This document shows, piece by piece, positions 7,195-16,564 of a DNA stretch of 64,000 bases. The notes below the pieces were generated by a model that searched no databases, had not been told where the DNA came from, and saw only the letters and a list, made by a program, of their open reading frames with translations. The stretch comes from Mucilaginibacter sp. dw_454. GTDB taxonomy: Bacteria > Bacteroidota > Bacteroidia > Sphingobacteriales > Sphingobacteriaceae. The translations under genes and the position numbers were made by a program. The stretch spans positions 186,001 to 250,000 of the forward strand of contig NZ_JAAVVB010000005.1 in assembly GCF_018449775.1 (NCBI RefSeq), written 5' to 3'. How positions within the stretch are numbered: position 1 is the stretch's first letter; each line of letters opens with the position of its first letter.

Positions 7195-10100
7195 ATGAAG
7201 AAATTTTTACTTAAATTTTTATTTACCATCCTTTTTATCGGCGTTTTAAACAACGTTTATGCCGGTACCTATGTAGCAAAGGCTACAGGCTCATGGAAGG
7301 ATGCCACCAATTGGTCTGGACCCGTTGCCAATCATATCCCAACTTTTGGCGATATAGCAATTATACCTTCTAATGTGATCATAACTTATAGCGTGGTTAA
7401 TACCGCGGGTAACCTTAGTTTAGGATATGAACCCTGGGATAACCCAACCATTTATGTGTTTGGCCAGCTGAAGCTTCATGCAGATGCAGCTGTGGTTAGC
7501 TCAACTACAGAATCTGAAGGCCCATTTTTAGATAATAATCTCGCTAAAATATTATTTTTTAGCGGCAGCACGCTTACGGACGACACTTACGCCGGCCTTA
7601 TTTTTACGGCAACCAACAGCTTCTACTTTTACACAGGATCACATTTTGTTGTTGGGCCAACCAATGCTTTTGGCAGCACTATATTTCAATATGATAACGA
7701 TGGACCGGACGTAGACGACCCCAGCAATGTAGAATTTGTAAACAGATCGGGGCCTTTTACGGTTACCCCAACGCGGGAAGGTGTTGCAGATGCGGTTAGT
7801 AACACAGAACCGCCGGCTGTTGCGCCAGCGGTATCAACGCCAGCAGCCAGCGGCATCGGTACCTCATCGGCTACGTTAAATGGAGAGGTGTTTTCTACCG
7901 CCGTACAAACTACAGGTATAATTTTTGACTATAGTACGGCGTCTGATCTTAGCGGAGCGCTAACTGCTACCGCATCAGCCACCTCGGTAGCGCTTAATTC
8001 ATCAAATCAGACAATCACAGCCAATCTTACCGGTTTGGTAAGCGGCCAAACCTATTATTACCGGATTGAAGGTACAAACACAACCGGTACTACCTTAGGC
8101 GATATACAAACATTTACCATACCATGTACGCCGCCAACCGTAACCGGCAACCCGCCTAACCGCACAACTTGCAATGGTGGTGCTACAACATTTTCTGTTA
8201 GCGGCACAAACGTTACGGCTTATAAATGGCAGGTTAATTCAGGTGCAGGTTTTACAGACCTGAGCGACGGCGGCTCTTATTCAGGAACAGCAACAGCTAC
8301 CTTACATGTTTCACCTGCAACGGGATCCATGTCCGGTTTTACCTACCGGGCCAGGTTAATTAACGGTGTTGGCACTTGTACCGTAAATTCAAATGCAGCC
8401 ACTTTAACGGTGGACGTTGTATCAGTTATTACTAATGGCATAACTAATGTATCCTGCTTCGGAGGTAACAATGGCGCTGCCACTGTTCTTGTAACAAGTG
8501 GTATTGGCCCTTTTATTTATTCATGGTCGCCATCCGGAGGCACGGGGTCCTCTGCAACCGGGCTGGCCGCGGGCACTTATACCGTATTTGTTACCGACAA
8601 TATTGGTTGTACCGGGCAAGTGACCGTTGTTGTTGGACAGCCCAGCGCCCCTGTAAGCGGAACCGCCTCGTTAAATAACAATGTTACTATGCATGGCGGC
8701 GGCAATGGTTCTGTTACTGTAGCGGCAAGTGGGGGTACGCCGGGTTATACTTATGCATGGTCACCATCCGGCGGAAACGGAACCACGGCCTCGGGTTTGG
8801 TTGCCGGTACCTATAAGGTTTTAATAACAGATATCAATAGTTGTACATCATTCTCAAACAATATTACCGTATTTGAACCCACGGCAACACCTACGGCTTC
8901 AGCAATATCGGGCACCGGCTTTACCGCCACCTGGGCTGCAGAAACAGGTGCAACAAGTTATCGCTTAGACGTATCGGCCGATGGCTTCAATACTTTTGTA
9001 AGCGGATATAATGATCTTTCTGTTAGTGGTACTTCGCAAGCTATCACGGGCTTAACAGCAGGTACAACTTATTCTTATAGGGTACGCTATGTAAACTCGG
9101 GTGGCACAAGTCCAAACTCTGCTACCAGTACGCAGGTTGCTAATACACCACCAACAATAGCAGGCACCGTATCGCAACAGGGGGTTAACGATAATACTAC
9201 CATTAGCCCTTTTAACAGTGTTATTATTAATGACGCAGAAACATCACAAACCCAAACAGTAACTGTTAGTCTTGATGACGCGGCTAAAGGCAGTTTTACT
9301 ACTTTAAACGGCTTTACAAATGCAGGCGGTGGCACTTATACTTTCTCAGGCACCGCTGCTGCAGCGCAAACAGCTATACGGGGATTAGTTTTTACGCCAA
9401 CACCAAACCGTACACCACATGGCGGTACAGAAACTACAACTTTTACCATAGCAGTAAATGATGGCATTGCAGCTACTGTAACAGATAATTCGACATCTGT
9501 TATCAGTATATCTGTTAATGATAAACCGGTGATAGCCGGTATCAATACGTTGACTTATAATGCGCTGAATGCTGCCACAGCAGTTAGTCCCGGCCTTACG
9601 GTTACAGATCCGGAGGATAATAGCATGGCATCGGCCTCTGTAACTATAACAAGTGGTTTTGTTTTGGGCGATATTTTGGCGGCAAACACCGCGGGTACCA
9701 ATATAAGCGTAGTTTACACGCCAGGTACCGGGGTATTGACATTGTCAGGATCAGACCCGATAGGGCATTACCAACAAGTTTTGCAGTCGGTTAGTTATTC
9801 CAACGCATCGCGTAATCCGTCCGCAAATGGAACAAATACTTCAAGACAGATTGATTATACAGTTTCTGACGGAGGTTTACAAAGCGATGTGGTAAGCAGC
9901 ACCATTAATATCACTGCTTCCAGCGATGCTACGCTATCTGCATTGGTTCTTAGTTCCGGCACACTTAGCCCGGCTTTTGGTAGTGGTACTACTACCTATA
10001 CCGCGTCAACCACAGCGACCAGCATTACGGTTACGCCAACAAAAACTGATGCTGATGCGACATTACAAATTCAATTAAACGGCGGCGGTTATACCGGTAT

Positions 10101-13100
10101 CGCCAGCGGTACTGCTTCAAGCGATTTGTCGCTTGCAACAGGCACAAATACCATCGACCTAAAACTAGTAGCACCGGATGGTACCGTAAAAACATATACA
10201 ACAACCATTACCCGTAAAATCCAGCCAATCATCACAATGCAGCCGGCAACGGGTTCGCAAGCAGTATTTGTTGACGGCGCGCCTGCCCCTTTAACGGTTG
10301 CAGCTTCGGGCGGTACCGGCTTTACTTACCAATGGTACAGCAATACAACCGCAAGTAATACGGGCGGTACGCCAATTTCTTTACCCATAGGCACAAGTTA
10401 TGCCGGGGCGGGCGGTAAAGTAGGCTATATTTTACAGCCCGGCGATCCGGGTTATGTTGCCGGCCAGATATCAGGTATTATAGTTGCCCCTACAGACGCC
10501 GGTGACGGTGCCGAATGGGGTTGCCAGGGAACATCTGTAGGTACCAGTTTTAATATTGGCTCTGGCCTGGCAAACACTAATGCTATGATATCTTCATGCA
10601 GCACGCCGGGTACCGCGGCCAGGTTGGCCCGCGCTTATAGTGCAAATGGCTTTAACGACTGGTTTTTGCCAAGCTATAATGAAATGAACCAATTTTATAT
10701 CAACAGGGCCGCAATAGGTGGCTTTGCAAATAGTGGTTATTATTGGACATCATCACAATTTAACGGTAGCGAAGCTTATGGCGCCGGATTTGATAACGGC
10801 GACAATGGCTTGGGCCATGGTACCAAAAGCGATGGCGACAGGGTACGCGCGGCTCGCTATTTTAATATTGCCGATACCTTTGCACCATTAAGTGCAACAG
10901 CAGGAACAACTTATTACTATGTGGTAGTAACCAACAGCGACGGATTAAGTGTTACCAGTGACGTTTCCGGCTCGGTGGCGGTGAGTCTTCAACCGACACT
11001 AACAGCGACAAGCTTTATCGGGCAACTGGGTAACGAGTACGGAACCGCTACCGGTGGTACCAGCTTTGATGTTGGTGGCAGCAATTTGTTAAGCGACGTT
11101 ACGGTAACGGCACCGGCAGGTTTTGAAATATCGACATCAACCGCCGGAACTTTTACAAACAGCCTAACCCTGCCACAAAGTAGCGGCACAGTAGGCCTCA
11201 CCGCCCTTTACCTGCGATTAGCTGCAGCTGATAATGTAGGCACTTATAGCGGGGACATCCTTGTAATGGCAACCGGTGCAACAACTTTGCACATAGCAAC
11301 TATAGCCAGCACGGTTACTCCAAAAAATATAACAGTAACTGCCGATGCTCAAACGAAAGTTTATGGTGATGCCGACCCGGCACTTACCTATCAAATCACG
11401 TCAGGCGCATTAGCCAATGGTGATGTGTTTGCCGGTACTTTAACTCGCGATGGGGGCGAAAATGCAAACACTTATGCCATAACACAAGGCACGCTGGCAT
11501 TAAATGCCAACTATATAATAAACTATACAAGCGACAATTTAACAATTAACCCGGCGACACTAACGGTAACGGCTGACCCCCAAAGCAAAGCATATGGCAC
11601 AGCCGACCCAACGCTGACATATACAACAATAGGCCTGATTAGCACCACAGTAGACGGTGTAACTATCAACGATGGCGCTAATGATGTCTTAAGCGGCACG
11701 CTAACGCGCGACGCAGGCGAACAGCCGGGTACGTATGCAATAAGTCAGGGCAGCTTAACATCAACCGGTAATTACACAATTGCCTTTAATGCCGAAAACT
11801 TAACGATAACCCCTACTGTAGCCAACGAAGCGGAGCTTTCCAACCTGTTAACCAGTGTGGGTACGATAAATCAAATAAGCAGCACGGCTTATACTGTTAC
11901 TTTAAGTGGCTTAACAATAGCTACGTTGCGTCTTAAAGCTATAGCAACAGATCCACTGGCAACTTTAACCATAAACGGTAACCCGGCGGCATCAAACGTA
12001 ACTACAGCGGATATTACGCTAAATACGGGGACTACTCCGACGATTATCCCGATCGTAATACTGGCTGAGGACGGTGTAGCTACCAAAACGATACAAGTAA
12101 CAGTAAATCGTATAGCGTCTGCTAACGCCGATCTGAGCAACCTGGCGGTTAGCGGTCAAACGCCAACACAGGTGAGCTCAACCGAATATACGGCGACGGT
12201 GACCGGTTCGCAGGTAGTGGTTAGGGCGGCGACAGCAGATGCTGGCGCTACACTAAAGATCAACGGTACGCCGGTAGCACCGAATACCTACACAGGTAAT
12301 ATCAGCCTGACCACAGGTGCCAATACAATACCTATAGTAGTGACGGCCGAAGACGGAACGATGAAAACGTACACGTTAACGGTTACCAAACTGCCATCAA
12401 CTATTAACGACCTGAAAAGCCTGGCACTTGGCGGCGGTATAGTACCAACCCAAACCACGGCAACAACATTTACCGCTAGTGTGAACGCTTCGACAGTGAC
12501 GGTTAGAGCCACTGCAGATGCCAGCGCTACGATCAAGATCAATGGTGCAACTGTAGCCTCTGGCCAATACTCAGGCAATATCAACCTGGTACTTGGCGAC
12601 AATGCTATCCCGATGGTTATCACAGCGGAAGATGGGACACCAAAAACATACACCTTAACGGTTACCAGGCTGCCATCAACCAATAACGATCTGAAGGGTT
12701 TGGCAGTTAGCGGCCAAACGCCAACGCAAACAAGTGCTACCACGTTTACTGCCAGCATAGTGGGCACTACAACCACTGTTAGAGCCACAACAGCAGATGC
12801 GAATGCTACGGTTATGATTGATGGTACTACGGTAGTTTCAGGCACCTATTCAAACCCTATCAATCTGACACTGGGCGCTAATACGATCACAACGGTAATC
12901 ACCGCAGAAGACGGCACCCCTAAAACGTACACATTAACGGTTACCAGGCTGCCATCAACTAATAACGACCTGAAGAGTTTAGCCGTTAGCGGGCAAACGC
13001 CAACGCAAACCACCGCCACCACCTATGCCGTAACGGTAACAGCAACTACGGCCACCGTAAGAGCGATAACAGCCGATGCCAACGCGACCATAATGATCAA

Positions 13101-14133
13101 TGGTACTACGGTAGCCTCGGGCAGCTACTCCAATACGATTAGCCTGACCACAGGCAGCAACACGGTAACTACGGTAGTAACCGCCGAAGACGGCACCCCA
13201 AAAACGTATACGCTGACCATTACCAGGATACCATCAAGCAATGCCGGCCTGAAGAGCCTGGCGCTTAATGGCGGAGTAATGGTAACACAAACCAGCCCAA
13301 CTGACTATACGGCAACGGTAATGGCAACGTCAGTATTGGTACGAGCTACAGTAGCCGATGCGCGTGCCACATTAAAGATCAATGGCGTGGCAACAGCATC
13401 AGGCCTATACTCGGGCAGCATACCGCTAATCACGGGCAGCAACACGGTAACCGTGTTAGTAACCGCCGAAGACGGTACCCCCCAAACCTATACGCTGACC
13501 ATTACCAGGATGCCATCAAACAATGCGAGTCTGAAAAGCCTTGCAATTGGCGGTGGCATAACGCCAACGCAAACCGACGCTATCAGCTATACGGCAAGCG
13601 TAACCACGGCAACGGTAACGGTACGGACTATAGTAGTAGATGCCGGCGCTACGGTTAAGATTAATGGCACCGCGGTAGCCTCAGGCAGTTATTCTAACCC
13701 AATCAGTCTGACGACAGGTGCCAATACCATAACCATATTGATTACTGCTGAGGACGGCACAACCAAAACGTACACATTAACCGTAACTACCACGGCAACA
13801 ACCAGCTTTGCTGCGATACCGGTAACCGGCGACGAAACGTTAAACATTCCGCCACCAAGTGCCATCATTCCGGCCAATATTCTGTCACCAAACGGAGACG
13901 GCAAGAATGATACCTGGATAGTTAAAGACATAGACTATTACCCTAATAATACGGTAACTATTTATGACCACGCGGGTAAAGTTGTGTACAGAAAGAAAGG
14001 CTACAGCAATGAATGGGACGGTAGTACCGGAAACGGCGCACCATTGCCACAGGGTACATATTACTATATCCTTAAACTAAGCCCTGACATTACAGCCATC
14101 AAAGGCTTTATATCCATACTGCGCAACAACTAG
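7195..14133 (+). CDS. Giant multidomain surface/secreted protein with T9SS type B (CHU_C) sorting domain
   Basis: The 2312-residue protein has a signal peptide (about residues 1-23). In order follow: an N-terminal beta-rich domain (GSWKDATNWS, 30-200), an FN3-like domain (210-310), an Ig-like domain (312-405), two SprB repeats (410-560, SWSPSGG motifs), another FN3 (562-645), two cadherin-like regions (650-905), a cadherin-like beta-sandwich (907-1005), an Ig-like domain interrupted by a DUF1566/Lcl-type domain (about 1063-1223), a beta domain (1268-1370), two MBG domains with YGDADPAL/YGTADPTL motifs (1376-1541), seven cadherin-like beta-sandwich repeats (1542-2200) and a gliding-motility CHU_C domain (NILSPNGDGKNDTW, from about 2229). 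SprB repeats and CHU_C point to T9SS export and a role in adhesion or gliding. No PorP/SprF gene adjoins it. It has its own terminator. Confidence 0.9.
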   Translation: MKKFLLKFLFTILFIGVLNNVYAGTYVAKATGSWKDATNWSGPVANHIPTFGDIAIIPSNVIITYSVVNTAGNLSLGYEPWDNPTIYVFGQLKLHADAAVVSSTTESEGPFLDNNLAKILFFSGSTLTDDTYAGLIFTATNSFYFYTGSHFVVGPTNAFGSTIFQYDNDGPDVDDPSNVEFVNRSGPFTVTPTREGVADAVSNTEPPAVAPAVSTPAASGIGTSSATLNGEVFSTAVQTTGIIFDYSTASDLSGALTATASATSVALNSSNQTITANLTGLVSGQTYYYRIEGTNTTGTTLGDIQTFTIPCTPPTVTGNPPNRTTCNGGATTFSVSGTNVTAYKWQVNSGAGFTDLSDGGSYSGTATATLHVSPATGSMSGFTYRARLINGVGTCTVNSNAATLTVDVVSVITNGITNVSCFGGNNGAATVLVTSGIGPFIYSWSPSGGTGSSATGLAAGTYTVFVTDNIGCTGQVTVVVGQPSAPVSGTASLNNNVTMHGGGNGSVTVAASGGTPGYTYAWSPSGGNGTTASGLVAGTYKVLITDINSCTSFSNNITVFEPTATPTASAISGTGFTATWAAETGATSYRLDVSADGFNTFVSGYNDLSVSGTSQAITGLTAGTTYSYRVRYVNSGGTSPNSATSTQVANTPPTIAGTVSQQGVNDNTTISPFNSVIINDAETSQTQTVTVSLDDAAKGSFTTLNGFTNAGGGTYTFSGTAAAAQTAIRGLVFTPTPNRTPHGGTETTTFTIAVNDGIAATVTDNSTSVISISVNDKPVIAGINTLTYNALNAATAVSPGLTVTDPEDNSMASASVTITSGFVLGDILAANTAGTNISVVYTPGTGVLTLSGSDPIGHYQQVLQSVSYSNASRNPSANGTNTSRQIDYTVSDGGLQSDVVSSTINITASSDATLSALVLSSGTLSPAFGSGTTTYTASTTATSITVTPTKTDADATLQIQLNGGGYTGIASGTASSDLSLATGTNTIDLKLVAPDGTVKTYTTTITRKIQPIITMQPATGSQAVFVDGAPAPLTVAASGGTGFTYQWYSNTTASNTGGTPISLPIGTSYAGAGGKVGYILQPGDPGYVAGQISGIIVAPTDAGDGAEWGCQGTSVGTSFNIGSGLANTNAMISSCSTPGTAARLARAYSANGFNDWFLPSYNEMNQFYINRAAIGGFANSGYYWTSSQFNGSEAYGAGFDNGDNGLGHGTKSDGDRVRAARYFNIADTFAPLSATAGTTYYYVVVTNSDGLSVTSDVSGSVAVSLQPTLTATSFIGQLGNEYGTATGGTSFDVGGSNLLSDVTVTAPAGFEISTSTAGTFTNSLTLPQSSGTVGLTALYLRLAAADNVGTYSGDILVMATGATTLHIATIASTVTPKNITVTADAQTKVYGDADPALTYQITSGALANGDVFAGTLTRDGGENANTYAITQGTLALNANYIINYTSDNLTINPATLTVTADPQSKAYGTADPTLTYTTIGLISTTVDGVTINDGANDVLSGTLTRDAGEQPGTYAISQGSLTSTGNYTIAFNAENLTITPTVANEAELSNLLTSVGTINQISSTAYTVTLSGLTIATLRLKAIATDPLATLTINGNPAASNVTTADITLNTGTTPTIIPIVILAEDGVATKTIQVTVNRIASANADLSNLAVSGQTPTQVSSTEYTATVTGSQVVVRAATADAGATLKINGTPVAPNTYTGNISLTTGANTIPIVVTAEDGTMKTYTLTVTKLPSTINDLKSLALGGGIVPTQTTATTFTASVNASTVTVRATADASATIKINGATVASGQYSGNINLVLGDNAIPMVITAEDGTPKTYTLTVTRLPSTNNDLKGLAVSGQTPTQTSATTFTASIVGTTTTVRATTADANATVMIDGTTVVSGTYSNPINLTLGANTITTVITAEDGTPKTYTLTVTRLPSTNNDLKSLAVSGQTPTQTTATTYAVTVTATTATVRAITADANATIMINGTTVASGSYSNTISLTTGSNTVTTVVTAEDGTPKTYTLTITRIPSSNAGLKSLALNGGVMVTQTSPTDYTATVMATSVLVRATVADARATLKINGVATASGLYSGSIPLITGSNTVTVLVTAEDGTPQTYTLTITRMPSNNASLKSLAIGGGITPTQTDAISYTASVTTATVTVRTIVVDAGATVKINGTAVASGSYSNPISLTTGANTITILITAEDGTTKTYTLTVTTTATTSFAAIPVTGDETLNIPPPSAIIPANILSPNGDGKNDTWIVKDIDYYPNNTVTIYDHAGKVVYRKKGYSNEWDGSTGNGAPLPQGTYYYILKLSPDITAIKGFISILRNN
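10381..10866 (+). other. DUF1566/Lcl-like domain inserted in an Ig-like domain
   Basis: Within the first giant, an Ig-like sandwich starts TYQWYSNTTASNTGGTPIS and should continue directly to TAGTTYYYVVVTNSDG, as in many Bacteroidota Ig repeats. Between these halves lie about 160 residues with WFLPSYNEMNQFY, YYWTSSQ and the end DRVRAARYF, the pattern of DUF1566/Lcl C-terminal (sulfatase-modifying-factor-like) domains. The reading frame is intact throughout. Confidence 0.6.
11818..13795 (+). repeat. Seven tandem cadherin-like beta-sandwich repeats (giant 1)
   Basis: Seven units of about 92 residues follow one another. Each runs from a DLKSLAVSGQTPTQ-type start through ATVKINGT and NTITVVVTAEDGTPKTYTLTV. 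The family is the cadherin-like beta-sandwich (PF12733). The units are related to those at 28819-30510 in the second giant. Confidence 0.8.
13591..14118 (+). repeat. 528-bp 3' repeat shared with giant 2, copy 1
   Basis: This segment matches 30311-30838 with only three differences seen by eye (13637, 13704, 14033), and covers the last cadherin-like unit and almost all of the CHU_C domain. Identity drops sharply at both edges: the last 15 bases of the genes and the sequence before 13591 differ. Confidence 0.9.
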
Positions 14134-14160
14134 GTAGTAAAACAATAATACGAAAGATGA

Positions 14161-14193
14161 CAAAGCCCCGGGGACGCAAGTTCCGGGGCTTTG
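14161..14193 (+). terminator. Rho-independent terminator of giant 1
   Basis: The perfect 11-base arms CAAAGCCCCGG and CCGGGGCTTTG enclose an 11-base loop, and a T-rich tail (TTGTGTTT) follows. It lies 27 bases after the stop codon. Confidence 0.85.
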
Positions 14194-14210
14194 TTGTGTT
14201 TCACGCGGGA

Positions 14211-14293
14211 GTGAAACAGATGAAACAAGGTTTTGTCGCAAAAAACTTGAAATCAGTAAATTATAAAAATATAGTGAAACAGAATGAAACAAG
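14211..14293 (+). promoter_or_regulatory. Paired TGAAACA iterons upstream of the membrane regulator
   Basis: GTGAAACAGATGAAACAAG (14211-14229) recurs as GTGAAACAGAATGAAACAAG (14274-14293), differing by one inserted A. Each contains two TGAAACA units, 9 and 10 bases apart. GTTTCAC at 14198-14204 is an inverted unit. Three more TGAAACA units lie at 31896-31922. The remainder of the 359-base gap (14134-14492) has no gene that could be recognised. Confidence 0.4.
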
Positions 14294-14492
14294 AAAACGG
14301 CATTAATCGGCCCTAAAAAGGTTAACCTATTGGTTGTTAATACAGCGAAGAGAGCCGGCACCGACAATAATAATATTCCTGTTAGGTTTAATTTGAAACG
14401 CTGTTTTTACTACTATAAACCACGTTTATAGACTTTAATTGATAAATTAGACGGGTATTCCCCAATATTAAAAACAATCAGCAGGTACTAAA

Positions 14493-16256
14493 TTGAACGA
14501 GTTTAAGCTTTATTGGTTGATTTGCATGCTCCTGCTGCCCGTTTTTACGCAGGCGGTTGGCAAGGTCGATGATAAGTTTGTACCATTAAAATTCGCAGTT
14601 CTGGCCGATCATGGCTATGACATTAATCAGGTTTCAAAACTAAACCTGTTCAAGTTTATTACTACCGATTCGCTTATTGGCGCTAATATATATTGGCTCA
14701 GAATAGTTACCGGCAACCAAGACCGGGTTAATAAATCGTATTATTTAAGGGTAACTCCGGATAAAAACACCAAATTTTATTTTTTCGATCGCGCAGCAAA
14801 AAAATGGCTCAGCATGACTACAGGTGCCAGAACCAATAACAATCCGTACATGTTTGGAGTGTATCCTTATGAAGTATTGCCACTGACAAGAGATACCACT
14901 TATATGCGGGTTGATGTAAGCGGCCCTAATGTTGTTCATAGCAGATTTAAAGTTACGGTATCACTAAAGCCCAAGATAACGGTAGACAATTTAAACCAGA
15001 AAATTAAGACCCTATGGCTAATTGCGATAGTGGTGTTAATGTTGTTTTTAATTAACAACATATACATATATTTTAGTTTTAAAGACAAAGCGGTAATTTT
15101 TTATTTGATGATACAGTTGGGGGTTATGTTTTATCTCACCGCTTACTGGTATTTTTTCGAGACTTATTACACGCACGTATTTAATTCGACACTTGCCAAT
15201 ACCTATCATTTTTATGACATTAACCAGATTGGCGCTCATATAGGTATAATGCTTGTTCTTTATGGCTATGTACAACTTACGCGCTCATATCTTAATATAA
15301 AAAAGACCCTGGCGTTAGAGGATCAGTTATTGCGGTACTGCTTAAATATATATTTGATAGCAAGCATTATTAATATTATAGTAAACGTGTGCGGGATGCC
15401 CCTTGAATATTATACCATCCCGTATGATAATGTGTATTGCGCCATACTCATTGCGCTTATACTCTATACCTGCGTTAAAGCCTACATTCTTAAAGTTGCG
15501 TTTGCCGTGCCTTACTTATTGGCAAACCTGGTGCCTTTAACAATATTGCTTACCATCCCTATCTATCATTTATTGGTATCATTTAGTAATGAGCATAATT
15601 ATGTGTTACCGTTTTTTGGCGTAATAGCACAAGCGTTAGGGTTTTCAATAGCCTTGGTTACCCGCACCCGTTCTATACAAGACGCGCTGATGGAGAGCCA
15701 AATTCAAAGCGGGCAACTGGCTTTTGACCTTAAAGAGGCCGATTATTTAAACAAGTTGAATGAATTGAAGATCCAGCAGATCAACGCCGAAATGTGCCTT
15801 GAAAAAGAACGAAGCGAATTGTTAAAAGAGCGGCTTGAACTTAATCAGCGCGAGCTGGCATCGTCAACGCTTAACATGGTTCAAAAAAGCGAATTACTGG
15901 CCCTTTTGAAAGATCAGCTCCAGCAGTTAAACTGGCTTGACCGTTATCATACCAAAAAAAATGTGCACGATATGACCGCTTTGTTAGAGGACAACATTGA
16001 GCTGGATAGCGATTGGAAAAAATTTAAAATCCACTTTGAGCAGGTTCATCCCGATTTTTTTGAAAATCTAAAAAGGTCACATCCCGCACTTACGGCAAAA
16101 GAAATAAGGTTATACACTTATTTTGAGATGAAACTTAATCATAAAGAAATTGCCGCGTTATTAAACATAGATCCCGCCAGCGTACGCCGCGCTAAAACGC
16201 GTCTTTTGAAGAAAATGCGCTTGCCTTCTCAGGCAGATCAGATGGAAATAGATTGA
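14493..16256 (+). CDS. Membrane regulator: 7TM-DISM sensor with cytoplasmic LuxR-like HTH
   Basis: The 587-residue protein starts at a TTG codon; a stop at 14469 and the lack of an upstream ATG support it, and an ATG at 14525 would leave a weak signal peptide. Residues 1-22 form a signal peptide, about 25-165 an extracytoplasmic beta domain of the 7TMR-DISM type, and 165-400 seven hydrophobic helices. Residues about 405-490 form a charged coiled coil, and 530-585 an HTH ending in AALLNIDPASVRRAKTRLLKKM, typical of the LuxR-like tails in Bacteroidota. Such proteins sense an external ligand and may bind DNA from the membrane. It sits between the two giant genes and may control them through the sites described upstream; this is inference. 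Confidence 0.82.
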   Translation: MNEFKLYWLICMLLLPVFTQAVGKVDDKFVPLKFAVLADHGYDINQVSKLNLFKFITTDSLIGANIYWLRIVTGNQDRVNKSYYLRVTPDKNTKFYFFDRAAKKWLSMTTGARTNNNPYMFGVYPYEVLPLTRDTTYMRVDVSGPNVVHSRFKVTVSLKPKITVDNLNQKIKTLWLIAIVVLMLFLINNIYIYFSFKDKAVIFYLMIQLGVMFYLTAYWYFFETYYTHVFNSTLANTYHFYDINQIGAHIGIMLVLYGYVQLTRSYLNIKKTLALEDQLLRYCLNIYLIASIINIIVNVCGMPLEYYTIPYDNVYCAILIALILYTCVKAYILKVAFAVPYLLANLVPLTILLTIPIYHLLVSFSNEHNYVLPFFGVIAQALGFSIALVTRTRSIQDALMESQIQSGQLAFDLKEADYLNKLNELKIQQINAEMCLEKERSELLKERLELNQRELASSTLNMVQKSELLALLKDQLQQLNWLDRYHTKKNVHDMTALLEDNIELDSDWKKFKIHFEQVHPDFFENLKRSHPALTAKEIRLYTYFEMKLNHKEIAALLNIDPASVRRAKTRLLKKMRLPSQADQMEID

Positions 16257-16364
16257 ATATTGTAGGTTTTTTACCCCCTTTTACGAATAAACGGCACAGT
16301 AAGTTGCATTTATTTTCTTAAAACTTTTAAATTAATTAATTGATAATCAATTAATTAATAGTGT

Positions 16365-16383
16365 TGTCTACGCTATGTCCACG
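16365..16383 (+). promoter_or_regulatory. Operator-like direct repeat, site C
   Basis: The sequence TGTCTACGCTATGTCCACG differs from site A (4063-4081) at two of nineteen positions, in the linker only. It lies 182 bases before the giant 2 start codon, just after an AT-rich palindromic stretch (TTAATTAATTGATAATCAATTAATTAA region). The rest of the 308-base gap (16257-16564) holds no gene. Confidence 0.5.
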
Positions 16384-16456
16384 TAACGTTTTAGAATAAA
16401 CGCTTATTTATATCTTTTTTTGCGCAGATTTTTCGAGGTGTTTGACCCTGCTCATT

Positions 16457-16475
16457 TGTCCTTTAAATGTCCATG
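16457..16475 (+). promoter_or_regulatory. Operator-like direct repeat, degenerate site D
   Basis: The sequence TGTCCTTTAAATGTCCATG keeps the two TGTC half-site starts at the same 12-base spacing and a near match in the second half. It lies 92 bases after site C, as site B lies 100 after site A. It is the weakest of the four. Confidence 0.3.
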
Positions 16476-16564
16476 CTTTGTGCCATTGAATTACTTCGAT
16501 TTGGTATATATTTGATATTCTATTATCCTGATTAATAAGCTATTGTAAGACCTAACAAAACTAT

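Noticed and set aside
11818..13795. Regularly spaced repeats, considered as a CRISPR array
   Set aside because: The units are 276-279 bases, coding, in frame and without unique spacers of 30-40 bases; no cas genes are nearby.
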